DNA of 64,000 nt from Azospirillum sp. B21 (GCF_008364825.1 NZ_VTTO01000009.1:1-64000), one strand, 5' to 3'; shown: positions 36,973 to 47,298, counted from the stretch's first letter. A program made the numbers and translations. The notes: generated from the sequence alone by a model not told the origin.

Positions 36973-37692
36973 TCAGCCCGCCTGCGGGCCGACATCCTCA
37001 ACCATGTAGAACGGCCCCTGCCAGTCGCGCTCGACCCGCAGGATGAAGCGGCTGATCCCGCCGGCCTTGATGGTCCAGAGGTCGCCGCCCTCATCCAGCG
37101 GGCGCAGATCCAGCTCGTCCGGCACCGGGGACTCGCCCAGCCGCTTCAGGATGCGGTCGGCGCGGGTGCGGTCGATGGCAGGCAGACTTTCGGCTGCGCG
37201 GGCATCGAAACGGTCGCTCTTCACATAGCGGGTGCCGGAACCCTGGATCGGGCTGGACGGCCGGCCCGGCTGCAGCCGCGCGCGCGCCGCCATCAGCCGC
37301 CAGCGCGCCGCGCCACAGGCTTGCACCGCCGCGGCATGGACGGCGGCGACCCGCTCGATCAACTCCGGGAACAGCGGCATCAGCTCCCGCCGCTTGTAGG
37401 CGACGCGGCTCATCAGGTCGTGGATCGAGCGTTCGGCCGTCGCGGCGGCTTCCGGCAACTCGTCGGTCTCGGCCGCTAACAGCGCCGGGATGGCGTCGAG
37501 CGCCGCCCCCGCCACCAGCGCGTCGATGCGGGCCAGCGCCGCCGCCCCCGCCGCATCGGTGCGGGCGATGGCGTCGGCCACCACCGGGCGGGCGCGGTCG
37601 AGCGCCTCGGCCCGCGGCACCTCGTCGGACAGGGCGGACAGCCATCCGGCGTCGAACAGGGTGCCGTCGGGGAAGGGAAGAAAGGCGCTCAA
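36973..37692 (-). CDS. Hypothetical protein, alpha-helical
   Basis: About 239 residues if a TTG at 37692 (reading (M)SAFLPFPDGTLFDAGWLSAL) is the start; no ATG is available before the upstream DHH gene ends at 37719. The sequence is largely helical and Ala/Arg-rich (ARTDAAGAAALARIDALVAG; RSIHDLMSRVAYKRRELMPL), with a C-terminal beta-rich segment (GGISRFILRVERDWQGPFYM). Codon use is normal for the genome. It follows the DHH phosphoesterase gene by about 27 bp on the same strand, so they are probably an operon. I recognise no domain. Confidence 0.6.
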   Translation of the reverse strand: MSAFLPFPDGTLFDAGWLSALSDEVPRAEALDRARPVVADAIARTDAAGAAALARIDALVAGAALDAIPALLAAETDELPEAAATAERSIHDLMSRVAYKRRELMPLFPELIERVAAVHAAAVQACGAARWRLMAARARLQPGRPSSPIQGSGTRYVKSDRFDARAAESLPAIDRTRADRILKRLGESPVPDELDLRPLDEGGDLWTIKAGGISRFILRVERDWQGPFYMVEDVGPQAG

Positions 37693-37718
37693 TAGCTCTG
37701 GACCCGGTCGGTGAGGTG

Positions 37719-38651
37719 TCAGCCGTCCGCACGCATGCGGGCGACGATGGCCTCCAATACCTCTTCGGCCCGATCGTTGTCGACCTGGCAGGTGCCGGCC
37801 GCCTGATGGCCGCCGCCGCCATATTGCAGCATCAGCGGGCCGATGTCGGTCTTGGAGCTGCGGTTCAGGATCGACTTGCCGCAGGCCAGCACCGTGTTCT
37901 GCTGCTTCAGGCCCCACAGCACATGGATCGACACGTTGGTGTCGGGGAACAGCGCGTAGATCATGAAGCGGTTGCCGGCATAGATCGTCTCCTCCCGGCG
38001 GAGGTCGAGCACGACGACGTTGCCGCGCACGGTAGAGCAGCGCTTCAACTGGTCGACGAACAGCTCGGCATGCTGGGTGTAGAGCTCCACCCGCTCCTTC
38101 ACATCGGGCAGTTCCAGGATCTGCTCGATGGAATGGCTGCGGCAGTAGTCGATCAGGTCCATCATCAGCTGGTAGTTCGACACCCGGAACTCGCGGAAGC
38201 GGCCGAGGCCGGTGCGCGCGTCCATGATGAAGTTCAGCAGGGTCCAGCCGGTGGGGTTGAGGATGTCCTCGCGCAGGTACTGCGCCGAGTCGGCCTGATC
38301 GACCGCCGCCATCATCTCGTCGGAGATGGTGGCGAAGCGCTCCTTCCCGCCATAGTAATCATAGACGACGCGGGCGGCGGACGGCGCCTTGGGGTCGATG
38401 ATGTGGTTCGCCTTCTCGCCGACGCGCATGGTCTCCGACAGGTGATGGTCGAACACCAGATGGGCGCCCTCGACGTAAGGCAGGTTCGTGGTGATGTCGC
38501 GGCCGGTGATCTCGATCTTGCCGTCCTGCATGTCCTTGGGATGGACGAACTTGATCTCGTCGAGGATGCCCAGATCCTTCAGCAGGACGGCGCAGACCAG
38601 CCCATCGAAATCGGACCGGGTGACGAGGCGGTATTTCGCGACTTCGGACAT
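37719..38651 (-). CDS. DHH-family phosphoesterase
   Basis: 310-residue protein of the DHH/DHHA1 superfamily (exopolyphosphatase / oligoribonuclease NrnA-like). The N-terminal DHH domain has RSDFDGLVCAVLL near residues 12-24 and the diagnostic HLVFDHHLSETM near 65-75. The C-terminal DHHA1 domain ends in LQYGGGGHQAAGTCQ. Plausible substrates are short RNA, pApA-type nucleotides or polyphosphate; the sequence alone does not decide. An upstream frame is open but the start MSEVAKYRLV is natural. It leads a probable two-gene operon with the hypothetical gene that follows. Confidence 0.9.
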   Translation of the reverse strand: MSEVAKYRLVTRSDFDGLVCAVLLKDLGILDEIKFVHPKDMQDGKIEITGRDITTNLPYVEGAHLVFDHHLSETMRVGEKANHIIDPKAPSAARVVYDYYGGKERFATISDEMMAAVDQADSAQYLREDILNPTGWTLLNFIMDARTGLGRFREFRVSNYQLMMDLIDYCRSHSIEQILELPDVKERVELYTQHAELFVDQLKRCSTVRGNVVVLDLRREETIYAGNRFMIYALFPDTNVSIHVLWGLKQQNTVLACGKSILNRSSKTDIGPLMLQYGGGGHQAAGTCQVDNDRAEEVLEAIVARMRADG

Positions 38652-38750
38652 GCAAGCTTCCCCTGGCGGCCGTCTTGGTTGAGCGCTGGCCGGAAGGGTA
38701 GTCGTCCACCCGTCCGGCGCGCAATCCTTTACCAGCGGCCGCGTCGGAGA

Positions 38751-39761
38751 TCAGCCCCAGGGACCGCGGCGGTTCTGCGGCATGAAGCCGCCCTGGCTGC
38801 CCTGCGGCGGTGCGCCCCAGGGCGAGCGGCCGTCGCGCGGCGGGGTGTGGCCACCACCGAAGCCACCGCTGAAACCGCCACTCCCGAAGCCGCCGCCGAA
38901 GCTGCCGGTCTGGGCCGCCATCGCGCGCAGCCGCGCCACCCGCTCGCCCATGTCGGGGTGGGTGGAGAACAGGCTGGCCATGCTGGCGCCGCTGAGGGGG
39001 TTGGCGATGAACAGGTGGGCGGTCGCCGGGTGCGCCTCCGCCTGATAGTTGGGGATGTGGTTGGCGCTGTTGTGGATGTTGGTCAGCGCGTCGGCCAGCC
39101 AGTTGGGACGGCCGCAGATTTCCGCGCCGATGCGGTCGGCCTCGAACTCGCGGGTCCGGCTGATCGCCATCTGCACCAGCGTCGCGGCGATGGGGGCGAG
39201 GATGGCAGCCAGCACCGCGCCCACCATGCCCAGCGGGTTGCCGCCGCGCTCGTCGCTGCTGGAGGCGCCGAAGAACAGGCCGAAGTTGCCGAGCATCGAC
39301 ACCGCACCGGCGATGGTCGCGGTGATCGTCATGATCAGGGTGTCGCGGTTCTTCACATGGGCCAGTTCATGCGCCATCACGCCGGCGATCTCCTCCGGCG
39401 TCAGGCGCTGAAGCAGGCCGGTGGTGGCGGCGACCGCCGCATGCTCCGGATCGCGGCCGGTGGCGAAGGCGTTGGGCTGGTCGTTCTGGATGATGTAGAC
39501 GCGCGGCATCGGCAGGCCGGCGCGCTCCGCCAACCGGGCGACGATGCCGTGGAACTCCGGCGCCGAATAGGCGTCGACCTCGCGGGCACCGTACATCGAC
39601 AGCACCATGTCGCCGGAATTCCAGTAGCTGAACAGGTTCATGCCCAGCGCGACGACGAAGGCGATGATCAGGCCGGTCTTGCCGCCCAGCAGGAAGCCGA
39701 CCGCCATGAAGATCGCCGTCAGGCCGGCAAGGAGAATGGTGGTCTTCAGATAGCTGGTCAT
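38751..39761 (-). CDS. htpX: Zinc metalloprotease HtpX homologue
   Basis: 336-residue inner-membrane M48B peptidase for quality control of membrane proteins. N-terminal helices lie at about 8-27 and 30-46. The zinc motif [17 protein letters not shown] has His-Glu-x-x-His at about 131-135, and the third ligand Glu is in [11 protein letters not shown]. The C-terminus carries an unusual tail of about 45 residues rich in Gly, Phe and Pro ([18 protein letters not shown]) that shorter HtpX proteins lack. Two ATGs three codons apart are possible, neither with a good ribosome-binding site; the inner one (MTSYLKT) fits the family. It is divergent from the SdhAF4 gene. Confidence 0.93.
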   Translation of the reverse strand: MTSYLKTTILLAGLTAIFMAVGFLLGGKTGLIIAFVVALGMNLFSYWNSGDMVLSMYGAREVDAYSAPEFHGIVARLAERAGLPMPRVYIIQNDQPNAFATGRDPEHAAVAATTGLLQRLTPEEIAGVMAHELAHVKNRDTLIMTITATIAGAVSMLGNFGLFFGASSSDERGGNPLGMVGAVLAAILAPIAATLVQMAISRTREFEADRIGAEICGRPNWLADALTNIHNSANHIPNYQAEAHPATAHLFIANPLSGASMASLFSTHPDMGERVARLRAMAAQTGSFGGGFGSGGFSGGFGGGHTPPRDGRSPWGAPPQGSQGGFMPQNRRGPWG

Positions 39762-39886
39762 GATCGCCATATCGGTTCAGGATGGGTCGAAGCGGGGTAA
39801 CCCGCCCCGCTCCAAGCTATGTCCGAGATATGGACCCGACCCGGGCCCGCGTTCAAGATGCCCGCCAGAATGCCCGCAGTATCGCG

Positions 39887-40075
39887 ATGGATATGATGAC
39901 CGAACCGACCAAACCCAAGCAGACCACCGCCGACCCGGCGACCGACCGGACCGCTCCTGACGCCACCGAGACGAAGGGTCCCGAGCAGAAGCCCGGCGAG
40001 ATCGGCGGCCCGAAGGGACCGGAGCCGACCCGCTATGGCGACTGGGAGTTCAAGGGACGCTGTTCGGACTTCTGA
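39887..40075 (+). CDS. Succinate dehydrogenase assembly factor 4 homologue (DUF1674)
   Basis: 62-residue protein ending in the family-defining motif PTRYGDWEFKGRCSDF. SdhAF4 proteins bind the flavinylated SdhA subunit before complex II assembly. The first half is a disordered Pro/Thr/Lys stretch, as is normal. Several in-frame ATGs exist (39830, 39887, 39896); the middle one is chosen without a strong ribosome-binding site, so the N-terminus is uncertain by about 20 residues. No sdh genes are nearby. Confidence 0.85.
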   Translation: MDMMTEPTKPKQTTADPATDRTAPDATETKGPEQKPGEIGGPKGPEPTRYGDWEFKGRCSDF

Positions 40076-40083
40076 TCGGGCAA

Positions 40084-41148
40084 CTACTCCATCCGGCGCC
40101 CGGACACCGCGTCGAACAGGTGCAGGGCGTCGGCCTGCGGGGCGACGGTCATCCGGTCGCGCTCACGCACGGTGGGAATGCCGGCCATGCGGACCAGCAG
40201 CGTCTCGCCGTCCGGCAGGCGCCCATAGACCACCGTGTCGGCCCCCAGCGCCTCGACCAGTTCGATTTCGATGGAAAAGCCTTCCGCGGCGACCGCCATA
40301 TGCTCCGGCCGGATGCCCAGCTTCACCGGACGGCCGGCGTCGGTCGGGCGCGGCTGCGGCAGGGGCAGGCGCTGCCCACCCGGCACCAGCACCGCCTCGC
40401 CGCGGTCGTCGATCCGGCCGTCCAGAACGTTCATCGGCGGGGAGCCGATGAAGCCGGCGACGAACAGGCTGGCCGGGCGCTGGTAGACCTCCAGCGGTGT
40501 GCCGATCTGCTCGGCGACGCCATGGTTCATCACCAGGATGCGGTCGGCCAGCGTCATCGCCTCCACCTGATCGTGGGTGACGTAGAGGCTGGTGATGCGC
40601 AGCCGGTCCTGCAGACGCTTGATCTCCACCCGCATCTGGGTGCGCAGCTTGGCGTCCAGGTTGGACAGCGGCTCGTCGAACAGGAAGGCCGCGGGTTCGC
40701 GCACGATGGCGCGACCCATGGCGACGCGCTGGCGCTGGCCGCCCGACAGCTGGCTCGGCCGGCGGTCGAGGAAGCGGCCCAGCTCCAGGATCTCCGCCGC
40801 CTTGTCGACGCGGGCGCGGATCTCCGCCTTGGGAATGCCTCGGATCTTCAGGCCATAGGCCATATTGTCGAAGACCGTCATGTGCGGATAGAGCGCGTAG
40901 TTCTGGAACACCATCGCGATGTCGCGGTCCTTGGGCTCCAGAGTGTTGACCACGCGTCCGCCGATGGCGATCTCGCCGCCGGTGATGCCCTCCAGCCCGG
41001 CGACCATGCGCAGCAGGGTGGACTTGCCGCAGCCGGACGGCCCCAGCAGGACGAGGAACTCGCCATCGCGGATCGCGATGTCGATGCCCTTGATCGCGTC
41101 GACCGGCCCGTAGGATTTGCGGACGTCGCGGATTTCAACGGTTGCCAT
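40084..41148 (-). CDS. ugpC: sn-Glycerol-3-phosphate ABC transporter ATP-binding protein
   Basis: 354-residue ATPase of the MalK/UgpC subfamily. Walker [17 protein letters not shown] is near residues 36-51, the Q-loop [14 protein letters not shown] near 80, the ABC signature [15 protein letters not shown] near 135 and Walker [18 protein letters not shown] near 157. The C-terminal TOBE/regulatory domain begins near 240 ([14 protein letters not shown]). It is the last gene of ugpBAEC, 25 bp after ugpE, and powers import through UgpA/UgpE. The start MATVEIRDV is the standard N-terminus. Confidence 0.95.
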   Translation of the reverse strand: MATVEIRDVRKSYGPVDAIKGIDIAIRDGEFLVLLGPSGCGKSTLLRMVAGLEGITGGEIAIGGRVVNTLEPKDRDIAMVFQNYALYPHMTVFDNMAYGLKIRGIPKAEIRARVDKAAEILELGRFLDRRPSQLSGGQRQRVAMGRAIVREPAAFLFDEPLSNLDAKLRTQMRVEIKRLQDRLRITSLYVTHDQVEAMTLADRILVMNHGVAEQIGTPLEVYQRPASLFVAGFIGSPPMNVLDGRIDDRGEAVLVPGGQRLPLPQPRPTDAGRPVKLGIRPEHMAVAAEGFSIEIELVEALGADTVVYGRLPDGETLLVRMAGIPTVRERDRMTVAPQADALHLFDAVSGRRME

Positions 41149-41173
41149 TGTTCTTCTTTCCTTCGTCCGCGTC

Positions 41174-42022
41174 TTACTTTTCGCTGTCCACAAGACCCTT
41201 GACGAACCAGCGCTGCATGAACACCACCACCGCCACCGGCGGCAGCATCGCCAGCACCGTGGTCGCCATGATGAGGTTCCAGTCGTTGGCCGATTCGCCG
41301 GTGCCGATCATCTTGGTGATGCCGGTCACGATGGTTTCCATGTCGCCGCTGCTGGTGACCAGAAGCGGCCAGAGATACTGGTTCCAGCCATAGATGAAGA
41401 GGATGACGAACAGGGCTGCGATGTTGGTGCGCGACAGCGGCAGCACCACGTCGATGAAGAAGCGCACCGGCCCGGCGCCGTCGATCTTCGCCGCCTCCAG
41501 CAGCTCGTCCGGGATGGTCAGGAAGAACTGGCGGAACAGCAGCGTCGCGGTGGCCGACGCGATCAGCGGAATCGCCAGCCCGGCATAGGTGTTGATCAGG
41601 CCGAGATCGGCGACGACCTTGTAGGTCGGGATGATCCGCACCTCCACCGGCAGCATCAGCGTGATGAAGATCAGCCAGAAGAAGGCCATGCGCAGCGGGA
41701 AGCGGAAGAAGGCCACCGCATAGGCCGACAGGATCGAGATGGCGATCTTCCCCAGCGCGATGGCCAGCGCCATGATCAGGCTGTTCAGCATCATGGTGCG
41801 CACGGGCGTGTATTTGGCCCGCGCGCCCGCCTCGCCCGCCCAGGCCTGGGCGTAATTGTCCAGCCCCTGCCCGCCCGGCCACAGCGGCAGCCCGCCGCGG
41901 CCGATGGTGCCGGAATCCCAGGTGGAGCCGATCAGCGTCACATAGATCGGATAGGCGAAGATGAGGACGCCGACGATCAGGACGATGTGCGGCACGAGGT
42001 CGATGAATCGGGTCGGCTTCAT
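41174..42022 (-). CDS. ugpE: sn-Glycerol-3-phosphate ABC transporter permease
   Basis: 282-residue inner-membrane permease with six transmembrane segments. The EAA loop that contacts UgpC reads [20 protein letters not shown] (about 180-200). Sequence style ([16 protein letters not shown] near the N-terminus, [15 protein letters not shown] near 225) is that of UgpE. The ATG overlaps the ugpA stop by 4 bp, indicating coupled translation and equimolar permease production. Confidence 0.95.
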   Translation of the reverse strand: MKPTRFIDLVPHIVLIVGVLIFAYPIYVTLIGSTWDSGTIGRGGLPLWPGGQGLDNYAQAWAGEAGARAKYTPVRTMMLNSLIMALAIALGKIAISILSAYAVAFFRFPLRMAFFWLIFITLMLPVEVRIIPTYKVVADLGLINTYAGLAIPLIASATATLLFRQFFLTIPDELLEAAKIDGAGPVRFFIDVVLPLSRTNIAALFVILFIYGWNQYLWPLLVTSSGDMETIVTGITKMIGTGESANDWNLIMATTVLAMLPPVAVVVFMQRWFVKGLVDSEK

Positions 42023-42903
42023 GCGTAATGGACCTTGCGCTCGATGAAGCGGAACTGCACCGCGGTCAGAGCGATGACGATCACCATCAGGATCACCGAT
42101 TGGGCCGACGATCCGCCGAGGTCGTTGTTGACCACGCCGTCATGGTAGACGCGGAAGATCAGCGTCTCCGTCGCCTTGCCCGGCCCGCCCTGGGTCAGGG
42201 CATGGATGGTGCCGAAGGTCTCGAAGAAGGCGTAGACCATGTCGACCACCAGCAGGAAGAAGGTGGTCGGCGACAGCAGCGGGAAGGTGATGGTGAGGAA
42301 GCGCCGCACCGGCCCGGCCCCGTCGATGCTGGCCGCCTCCATCACAGAACGCGGGATCGCCTGCAGGCCGGCCAGGAAGAAGATGAAGTTGTAGGCCACC
42401 TGCTTCCAGCTGGCGGCCATGATCACCATCCACAGCGCCTGCCCGCCGTTCAGCCGATAGTCCCAGTCATAGCCGAGCGCCCTCAACGCCCGGCCAAAGG
42501 ACCCGATGTCGGGATTGAAGATAAACATCCACAGCACCGCCGCGACCGCCGGCGCCAGGGCGTAGGGCCAGATCAGCAGCGTCTTGTAGGCGCGCGCACC
42601 CTTGATCTTGGAATCGGCCAGCACCGCCAGCAGCAGCGCCGTGCCCATCGACAGCACGGTGACCGCGACGCTGAAGACAACGGTGACCTTCAGCGTGTCG
42701 AGATAGTTCGGGTCGGTCAGCACATGTTCGAAATTCTCGAACCAGACAAACTCGCTGCGGATGCCGAAGGCGTCCTGCAGATGCACCGACTGCCAGACGG
42801 CCTGGGCCGCCGGCCAGATGAAGAACACCAGAGTCACCGCCACCTGCGGCGCGAGCAGCAGATAGGGCAGCAGCCGGCTGTCGAATGTCACGCGACGCTG
42901 CAA
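42019..42903 (-). CDS. ugpA: sn-Glycerol-3-phosphate ABC transporter permease
   Basis: 294-residue permease partner of UgpE. It has six transmembrane segments and an EAA loop [20 protein letters not shown] (about 190-210). The N-terminal block [20 protein letters not shown] and the segment TEFVWF-like/NFEHVL fit UgpA. It lies 88 bp after ugpB, with a hairpin in the gap, and overlaps ugpE by 4 bp. Confidence 0.95.
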   Translation of the reverse strand: MQRRVTFDSRLLPYLLLAPQVAVTLVFFIWPAAQAVWQSVHLQDAFGIRSEFVWFENFEHVLTDPNYLDTLKVTVVFSVAVTVLSMGTALLLAVLADSKIKGARAYKTLLIWPYALAPAVAAVLWMFIFNPDIGSFGRALRALGYDWDYRLNGGQALWMVIMAASWKQVAYNFIFFLAGLQAIPRSVMEAASIDGAGPVRRFLTITFPLLSPTTFFLLVVDMVYAFFETFGTIHALTQGGPGKATETLIFRVYHDGVVNNDLGGSSAQSVILMVIVIALTAVQFRFIERKVHYA

Positions 42904-42945
42904 AGGATGGTCTTTCGTGGGTTGGGCGTAGCGCTTGGGGGATTT

Positions 42946-42970
42946 CCCCCTCTCCCCGGGGGGAGAGGGG
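42946..42970 (-). terminator. Hairpin between ugpB and ugpA (possible attenuator/mRNA stabiliser)
   Basis: CCCCTCTCCCC pairs with GGGGAGAGGGG across a 2-3 base turn in the 88-bp gap after ugpB. There is no T-tract on the minus strand. Hairpins at this position commonly make the binding-protein mRNA more abundant than the permease mRNA. It could also be a stray member of the C/G-rich repeat family. Confidence 0.6.
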
Positions 42971-42991
42971 ATCCTGGAGTCCCTCAGCCAA

Positions 42992-44344
42992 TCAGCCCTT
43001 GTTGGCGCGCTCGAAGTTGCGCAGCACGGCGTTGCCGCGCTTCACCGCGGAGTCCAGCGCCTGTTTGGCGTCCTGCTGGCCCTGGAAGGCCTTCTCAAGC
43101 TCTTCCTGGATGATGTTGCGGATTTCCGGCAGGTTGCCCAGCCGCAGGCCCATGCTGTTCTCGGTGGTCGGCGTGCGGGTCAGCTGGGCGGCCGGCACGT
43201 CGGCGCCGGGATTCTTCTCGTAATAGCCCTGGGCCTTGGCCAGTTCGAAGCCCTTCATCGTCACCGGGACATAGCCGGTGTCCATGTGCCACTTCGCATC
43301 GACCTCCGGCCGGGCGAGATAGCTGAAGAACTGCGACACCGCCTTGTATTCGGCCGGCGTGCGCTTGGGCGAGGTCATGACCCAGAAGGCGGCGCCGCCG
43401 ATGATGCTGTTCTTCGGGCCGTCCTTGGCGAATTCCGGCCAGTAGGGCAGCGGCGCGGCGCCCCAGGCGAAGGTCGCCTCCTTGGTGGTGCGGCTGCGCA
43501 GGCCGGACGAGCCGTGGATCATCGCGCATTCGCCCGACGGGAACAGGGCGTCCGGCTTGTTGTCGCGGCCGCCATACTTGAACAGCCCCTCCTTCTGCAT
43601 GTCGATCAGCGTCTGCACATGCTTGACGAAGAGCGGCGCGTCGACCTTCAGCTCGGCGTTCAGACCGTCGAAGCCGTTGGCCTGGCTGGCGAAGGGGGTG
43701 TTGTGGATGGCGCCCAGCTGTTCGAACTGCGCCCACACCGGCCAGGAGGTGGTGAAGGGGCAGGTCGAGCCCGACGCTTTCAGCTTCTTCGTCGCCTCGA
43801 TCATCTCCGGCCAGGTCGCCGGCGGCTTGTTCGGGTCGAGGCCGGCCTTCTGGAAGGCGTCCTTGTTGTAGAACATGATGGTGCTGGAGCTGTTGAACGG
43901 CAGCGCCATCATCTTCCCGTCCTTGGACGAGTAATAGCCCTTCACCGCCGGGATGTAGGCGTCGGCATCGAAGGCCGCACCCGTCTCCTGCATCAGCTGG
44001 TAGACCGGCTTCACCGCCGGGCCGGCCGCCATCATGGTGGCGGTCCCGACCTCGAACATCTGGACGACGTGCGGGGCGTTGCCGGCCCGGAAGGCGGCGA
44101 TGGCCGCCTGCATCGTCTCGGGATAGGCCCCCTTGTAGGAGGCGTTGACCTGGACCGCCTGCTGGCTGTCGTTGAAGTCCTTGACGACCTGCTCCAGCTG
44201 GCCGCCCAGCGGCTGCGGCAGGCCGTGCCAGAAATCGATCACCGTTTTGGATTGCGCCAGCGCGGACCCCGGAAGGGCGGCGAACAGCAGCGCGGTGGTG
44301 GTGGCGGCGCCCGTCAGGAGGGCAAGCTTGCGGCGGGTCAACAT
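42992..44344 (-). CDS. ugpB: sn-Glycerol-3-phosphate ABC transporter substrate-binding protein
   Basis: 450-residue periplasmic binding protein of extracellular family 1. The signal peptide ([20 protein letters not shown], cleavage at ALA-QSK near 31) is followed by [20 protein letters not shown], a hallmark of UgpB, and [18 protein letters not shown]. Ligand-pocket regions such as [16 protein letters not shown] near 150 and [10 protein letters not shown] near 280 fit glycerol-phosphate diester binding. The ATG at 44344 has GGGAGA upstream; 47 extra in-frame codons upstream are not coding-like. It is the first gene of ugpBAEC. Two direct repeats about 125-165 bp upstream may be operators. Confidence 0.95.
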   Translation of the reverse strand: MLTRRKLALLTGAATTTALLFAALPGSALAQSKTVIDFWHGLPQPLGGQLEQVVKDFNDSQQAVQVNASYKGAYPETMQAAIAAFRAGNAPHVVQMFEVGTATMMAAGPAVKPVYQLMQETGAAFDADAYIPAVKGYYSSKDGKMMALPFNSSSTIMFYNKDAFQKAGLDPNKPPATWPEMIEATKKLKASGSTCPFTTSWPVWAQFEQLGAIHNTPFASQANGFDGLNAELKVDAPLFVKHVQTLIDMQKEGLFKYGGRDNKPDALFPSGECAMIHGSSGLRSRTTKEATFAWGAAPLPYWPEFAKDGPKNSIIGGAAFWVMTSPKRTPAEYKAVSQFFSYLARPEVDAKWHMDTGYVPVTMKGFELAKAQGYYEKNPGADVPAAQLTRTPTTENSMGLRLGNLPEIRNIIQEELEKAFQGQQDAKQALDSAVKRGNAVLRNFERANKG

Positions 44345-44469
44345 GCGGTGGGTCTCCCTGTCCCGGTATGGTGCGCGGTTGTCATGAGGGCAATGGGTTG
44401 CCGTCCCGCGACGCTTTCGTGAAGTTTTGGTGGCAGACGCATGCGGCCATATGTTTGGCCATTTGTTTG

Positions 44470-44511
44470 CGCTTGCGAAAAGCACTGATAACCCGATGAT
44501 CGCTTTCGAAA
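44470..44511 (-). promoter_or_regulatory. Direct repeats upstream of ugpB (candidate operator)
   Basis: CGCTTGCGAAA (44470-44480) and CGCTTTCGAAA (44501-44511), one mismatch, start 31 bp apart, about three helical turns. On the coding strand they read TTTCG(A/C)AAGCG. DeoR/GlpR-type repressors of glycerol-phosphate genes bind TTTCG-type repeats, which fits the neighbouring ugp operon. No clear PhoB box was found. Binding is inferred. Confidence 0.4.
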
Positions 44512-44643
44512 TTGTTTGGTTGCTCTAATCGTCACACTGCCCATGCACGACCGGGTCTGTCAAGACGCCGCATTGCGGTTTTGTGACGTGAAAATCCGGC
44601 CAAATGGAATGTTGCGGAGCGAAAATGCGCAGGCGCGGAAAGG

Positions 44644-46236
44644 CTAACGCGAACAGATGACGTCCGGTCGCCATGCACCCACCCCCGCCTGCAGACTGCG
44701 GCTGAGCAGGCGGCGCAGTGCCGCGGGGTCGCAGGGCTTGTGGACCAGCGGAAGACCGCTGCGGTCGACGCTGCGCAGGCGGTCGGGGTCGGTGTCGCCG
44801 GTCACGATCACGCCCGGCACGCGCCGGCCGCAACGGGCGCGCACCGCCTGGATGGCGTCGATGCCGGTCTCCGGCCCCGACAGGCGCAGGTCGGACAGCA
44901 CGAGGTCCGGGGAGGCGGCGGCGCTGTCCAACTCGGCGCAGGCCTCGACGATGCCGCGGGCGGGGATGACGGCATAGCCCCAGCCGCGCAGCAGCATGCC
45001 GATCCCCTCCAACTGCATGGCATCATCCTCGATCACCAGCACCGTACCGGCCTTTGCCGGGGCGGCGGACGCCGAGGTTCCGACTGCCGGTTCCGGTTCG
45101 CTGTCGGCGGAATCGTCGCCCGACCGGTCGCCGTCGGAACCGGACAGCGGCACCTCCACCGCGAAGACCGAGCCCTTGCCGAGCTTGGAGCGCACCGTCA
45201 CCGGGTGCCCCAGCACCTGGGCCAGCCGCCGCACGATGGCGAGCCCCAGCCCCAGCCCCTGCTTGCGGTCGCGGCCGGGGTTGCCGAGCTGGTGGAAGTC
45301 CTCGAAGATCACGGCATGGTTGGCCGGGTCGATGCCGACGCCGGTGTCCCACACCTCGATGCGCAGGGTGTCGCCGCGCCGCCGCGCCGCCAGCAGGATG
45401 CCGCCCTTCAGGGTGTAGCGCAGGGCGTTCGCCAGGATCGGCCGCAGCAGCCGTTCCATCAGCGCGGGATCGCTGGAGACCTGGGCATCGAGCGGACGGA
45501 CGTTGAAACGCAGCCCCTTGGCCTCCGCCTCCGGCCCGAACTCCTCAAGCATCTTGGCGAGCAGTTCGTCGACCGGGAAGGTCTGCGGCTTGGCGGTGAC
45601 CAGCCCGGCTTCCAGCGCCGACACCTCCAGCAGGGCGCGCAGCAGCGTCTCGCCGCCGACGATCGCCTGTTCCAGCTTGTTCGCCAGTTCGATGGAGGCC
45701 GGATCGGTCAGCCGGCCGATCAGCAGATGGTGGAACAGGTGCATCGCCTGGAAGGGCTGGCGCAGATCGTGGCTGGCCGCCGACAGGAACTTGCCCTTGG
45801 CGGTGCGGGCGCGCTCCGCGTCGGCACGCGCCTGCACAGCCTCCGCACGCGCCTCTGCCAAGGCGGCCGCACCGGCATCGGCGATCAGCGCCACCGCGCG
45901 GATGGCGCCGCCGGCATCCCGCACCGGGTTCAGCGCCACGGGCCGCCCAAGGCCGGGAAACGGTCCGGCACTGCTCGCCGCTGTGCCCGTCGCCAGCACC
46001 TGGCGCCGCAGCACGTCGATCGCGTCCGCCGCCCCCGTCGGTAGCCCGCCCTCTGCCAGGGTTCGCCCTTCCACCGCGTCCTGGGCGAGGCCGAGGGCCT
46101 CGGCGAAGGCGCGGTTCGCCACCAGCACGCGCCCGTCCTCGCCAAGCAACGCATGGGGGCCGTCGTTGGCCGACAGCAGCGCGTCGAACCAGTCCGCGCG
46201 GGTCGGCGTCTGTCCTTGGATGAGTGGCATCGGCAT
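44644..46236 (-). CDS. PAS hybrid histidine kinase (HisKA-HATPase-REC), SHDLRQP type
   Basis: 530-residue soluble kinase. A PAS domain (about 15-120, with ALLGEDGRVLVANRAFAEAL) and a short coiled linker lead to the HisKA box SAASHDLRQPFQAMHLFHH near residue 155, a HATPase domain (ILANALRYT, DTGVGIDPAN, KQGLGLGLAIVRRLA) and a receiver (about 396-515: VIEDDAMQL, phospho-Asp in LVLSDLRLSG, LVHKPCDP). It is closely similar in order and motifs to the kinases at 8188-10419 and 10700-12136 and is probably paralogous. It lies divergently from the YgjP-like gene. Signal and target are unknown. Confidence 0.92.
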   Translation of the reverse strand: MPMPLIQGQTPTRADWFDALLSANDGPHALLGEDGRVLVANRAFAEALGLAQDAVEGRTLAEGGLPTGAADAIDVLRRQVLATGTAASSAGPFPGLGRPVALNPVRDAGGAIRAVALIADAGAAALAEARAEAVQARADAERARTAKGKFLSAASHDLRQPFQAMHLFHHLLIGRLTDPASIELANKLEQAIVGGETLLRALLEVSALEAGLVTAKPQTFPVDELLAKMLEEFGPEAEAKGLRFNVRPLDAQVSSDPALMERLLRPILANALRYTLKGGILLAARRRGDTLRIEVWDTGVGIDPANHAVIFEDFHQLGNPGRDRKQGLGLGLAIVRRLAQVLGHPVTVRSKLGKGSVFAVEVPLSGSDGDRSGDDSADSEPEPAVGTSASAAPAKAGTVLVIEDDAMQLEGIGMLLRGWGYAVIPARGIVEACAELDSAAASPDLVLSDLRLSGPETGIDAIQAVRARCGRRVPGVIVTGDTDPDRLRSVDRSGLPLVHKPCDPAALRRLLSRSLQAGVGAWRPDVICSR

Positions 46237-46500
46237 TTACTCGGCAAAACTGCGGGGAAGACCGAAGATAGAGGAAAAGGCGTTCCGAACTGTGGGAAAA
46301 CGGGGATCGCGGGACCACCGCGTTACCTCTGCTTTATCTTGTGCTCCGATCGATCGTGTCAAATGTGACCTCAGTCCATCCCATAGCCTATGGTTCGTTC
46401 GAAGGCCCTAATGCTTTAAGCCGAGGCTGTGCCGTAACTCCTTTACCGCCAAGGTGGGAGGATGCTTTCGCATGCGGCCGAAGCCGCGCTATAAGACGGC

Positions 46501-47268
46501 ATGGTGCAGCGCCGCCCTTCTCTCCCCGCCCTCTTGCGCAAACGCAAGCGATCCGCCGTCCGGCCGCCCCAGCCGCCGCGGGCGCTGGAGATTTCCGGCC
46601 TGCCGATTCCTCTGGAGCTGCGGGAGAGTGCGCGCGCCACCCGCATGACCTTGCGCGTCGATGCCGGGCGCGGGCTGGTGCAGGTTGTCGTTCCGGTCGG
46701 CGTGTCGGAGACCGACGCCCGCCAGTTCGTCGGCCGGCATGACGGCTGGCTGCGGGCGCGTCTGGCGGCGATGCCGCCCTCCCTCCCCTTCGCCGACGGC
46801 GCCTGTGTGCCTTATTTGGGCGTCGAGCATGTCATCCGCCACGACCCTGCCCTGCGCGGCCCGACCCGGATCGAGGAGGGCGCCCTGCTGGTCGGCGGCC
46901 AGCCGGAGCATGTGGCACGCCGCGTCCGCGATTTCCTGGCGGTCGAGGCGAAGCGCGAGCTGTCGACCCGCGCCCGCGTCAAGGCCGAGTCCATCGGCGC
47001 CCGCGTCGCTGCCGTCACCATCCGCGACACCAAGAGCCGCTGGGGCAGTTGCTCGTCCACCGGCCGGCTGTCCTTCTCCTGGCGCCTGATCATGACGCCG
47101 GAGCCGGTGCTGGACTATGTCGTCGGCCACGAGGTGGCGCACCTGCGCGAGATGAACCACTCCCCGCGCTTCTGGGCGCTGTGCGCCAGCCTGACCGCCG
47201 GGCGGAATGTCGAGCTTCCGCGGGCCTGGCTGAAGGTCAACGGCACGCGGCTGCTGCGATACGGGTGA
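46501..47268 (+). CDS. YgjP-like (DUF45) zinc metallopeptidase
   Basis: 255-residue protein of the YgjP/SprT-like metallopeptidase group. The active site VVGHEVAHLREMNHSPRFW has HExxH at residues 200-204 and a third His in MNHSPRF. Upstream, the typical block IRDTKSRWGSCSSTGRLSFSW (about 164-184) forms the substrate-side strands. The first 30 residues are basic and probably disordered. The role of the family is poorly known. It is transcribed alone; convergent with the GGDEF-EAL gene. Confidence 0.92.
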   Translation: MVQRRPSLPALLRKRKRSAVRPPQPPRALEISGLPIPLELRESARATRMTLRVDAGRGLVQVVVPVGVSETDARQFVGRHDGWLRARLAAMPPSLPFADGACVPYLGVEHVIRHDPALRGPTRIEEGALLVGGQPEHVARRVRDFLAVEAKRELSTRARVKAESIGARVAAVTIRDTKSRWGSCSSTGRLSFSWRLIMTPEPVLDYVVGHEVAHLREMNHSPRFWALCASLTAGRNVELPRAWLKVNGTRLLRYG

Positions 47269-47298
47269 CGCGGAAGCGGCCGGGGCATAGTTCAGCCT

